DNA from: Sporomusaceae bacterium FL31
GTDB lineage: Bacteria > Bacillota > Negativicutes > DSM-1736 > Dendrosporobacteraceae
NCBI GenBank assembly: GCA_003990955.1
Contig: BIFV01000002.1
Location: forward strand, 124,001 to 188,000
Length of the DNA stretch: 64,000 nucleotides
Reading direction: 5' to 3'
The notes below the pieces were generated by a model. It made no database searches. It was not told where the DNA came from and saw nothing but the letters and a program-made list of their open reading frames with translations. Below, in pieces: positions 63,402 through 64,000 of this stretch (position 1 is its first letter; every line of letters starts with the position of its first letter). A program made the translations under genes and the position numbers.

Positions 63402-64000
63402 TCAATGCCGTGCTTTATTATGTATAACTTTGTCGATTATCGGTGCAGCGTCCGCTGATTTCAAATAATTATACGTGGACACTGGCACCAATTTGTAAAT
63501 CTCATCCCAATTATTTTCACTAATTAATTGTCTAACCCTCGAAGCACTGACAGGCTCACCTTCAATGGCTAAGCGTTCCATCACGTTAACGGCTATGCCG
63601 TGCTGGGGTAAGATTTCAGCCAGTGCTTCATTATAAGCCCGGGTAACCGGGCAATAGGGTTCGTCACCAACATATCGGCTGGTTATATCGAGCGCAGGTG
63701 CAATCTTTTCAGCAAATATCACCGCATCAAGGCTGGTCTGGGCAGTGACTGTTTCACTGCCCCGGGTAAAATAACCCGGAAAGGTTGCTGCAGATACAAT
63801 ATATTTACCACCAGGTAGGACCAGGATGTTATTAAATTCGGCCAATCCTGCCTGGACTAATTGGAAGCGAATATGAAAAGGGAATACTGAGCCTTCTTCG
63901 CTCACTACTAAAACGATAACCGCATCATTTTCGGCTGCTGCTTTGGCAATGACCGCTTTATGCCCTAAAGTAAACGGGTTGCAGTTGACCACTAAACACG
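63402..64000 (-). CDS. citC: [Citrate (pro-3S)-lyase] ligase, 5' end outside the window
   Basis: The visible frame of about 199 codons continues beyond base 64000 (the codons before the first methionine-like GTG read Cys-Leu-Val). It contains the nucleotidyltransferase signature NCNPFTLGHKAVI and PVSASRVRQLI, the C-terminal domain of CitC, which acetylates the prosthetic group of citrate lyase. The N-terminal acetyltransferase domain would be outside. Its presence suggests citrate lyase genes to the right. Confidence 0.85.
   Translation of the reverse strand, partial: CLVVNCNPFTLGHKAVIAKAAAENDAVIVLVVSEEGSVFPFHIRFQLVQAGLAEFNNILVLPGGKYIVSAATFPGYFTRGSETVTAQTSLDAVIFAEKIAPALDITSRYVGDEPYCPVTRAYNEALAEILPQHGIAVNVMERLAIEGEPVSASRVRQLISENNWDEIYKLVPVSTYNYLKSADAAPIIDKVIHNKARH

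Noticed and set aside
1..64000. CRISPR arrays, transposases, integrases or prophage genes
   Set aside because: No regularly spaced repeats, DDE or tyrosine/serine recombinase genes or phage structural genes were seen. The tRNA clusters show no attachment-site duplication apart from the full-length tRNA-Leu copy.

Overview
The window looks like a chromosomal segment of an anaerobic, low-to-medium GC Firmicute, most likely a Negativicute of the Sporomusa/Pelosinus type. This is inferred from gene content only: a valine T-box, a sporulation-type LonB, three L-lactate permeases, the electron-bifurcating NfnAB pair, siroheme decarboxylase (AhbAB), a UbiA/UbiD menaquinone pair, a four-subunit 2-oxoacid:ferredoxin oxidoreductase, two-subunit class I fumarase and a three-subunit succinate dehydrogenase/fumarate reductase. 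No 16S gene or other direct taxonomic marker is present.

Layout. 1-5346: the 5' part of an O-antigen-ligase-like gene, then folC and valS behind a T-box (all leftward). 5405-10572: a DnaQ-type exonuclease and a compact pabA-pabB-pabC-sdaAB-sdaAA operon (folate precursor synthesis plus Fe-S serine dehydratase). 10663-16327: nfnB, nfnA, a methylenetetrahydrofolate reductase, fhs and folD, a one-carbon/redox block. 16438-19699: ubiA-ubiD (menaquinone) and tatC-tatA. 19801-30568: three lactate permeases interleaved with a FadR-type GntR regulator, a polyprenyl diphosphate synthase and korABCD. 30964-42445: ahbB-ahbA, engB, lon, a plus-strand pair encoding a membrane protein and an FtsH-like protease, lonB, clpX, clpP and tig. 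42641-51696: tRNA-Gly, a radical SAM/cysteine-rich peptide pair, znuA and a Fur-family regulator, a CNNM/CorC-type membrane protein, two tRNA-Leu copies around mutY, a tRNA array and a chemoreceptor. 52049-58287: an aldo/keto reductase and TetR regulator with twin palindromic operators, a probable type I toxin-antitoxin locus, an EamA transporter and AraC regulator, tRNAs and two unassigned cysteine-rich or small genes. 58481-64000: sdhB-sdhA-sdhC and fumB-fumA behind a strong promoter, and the 3' part of citC.

Taken together the metabolic genes describe lactate and serine fermentation with ferredoxin- and NAD(P)H-linked redox balancing, tetrahydrofolate-linked C1 flow, and a fumarate/succinate branch that uses menaquinone. 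The two most unusual loci are the radical SAM plus 20-cysteine repeat peptide (42881-44607), which looks like a RiPP system, and an unannotated 24-residue hydrophobic peptide with a convergent small RNA (54180-54430), which has the architecture of a type I toxin-antitoxin. A third is an FtsH-like protease lacking its extracytoplasmic domain and co-encoded with a separate one-pass membrane protein (35133-37162).
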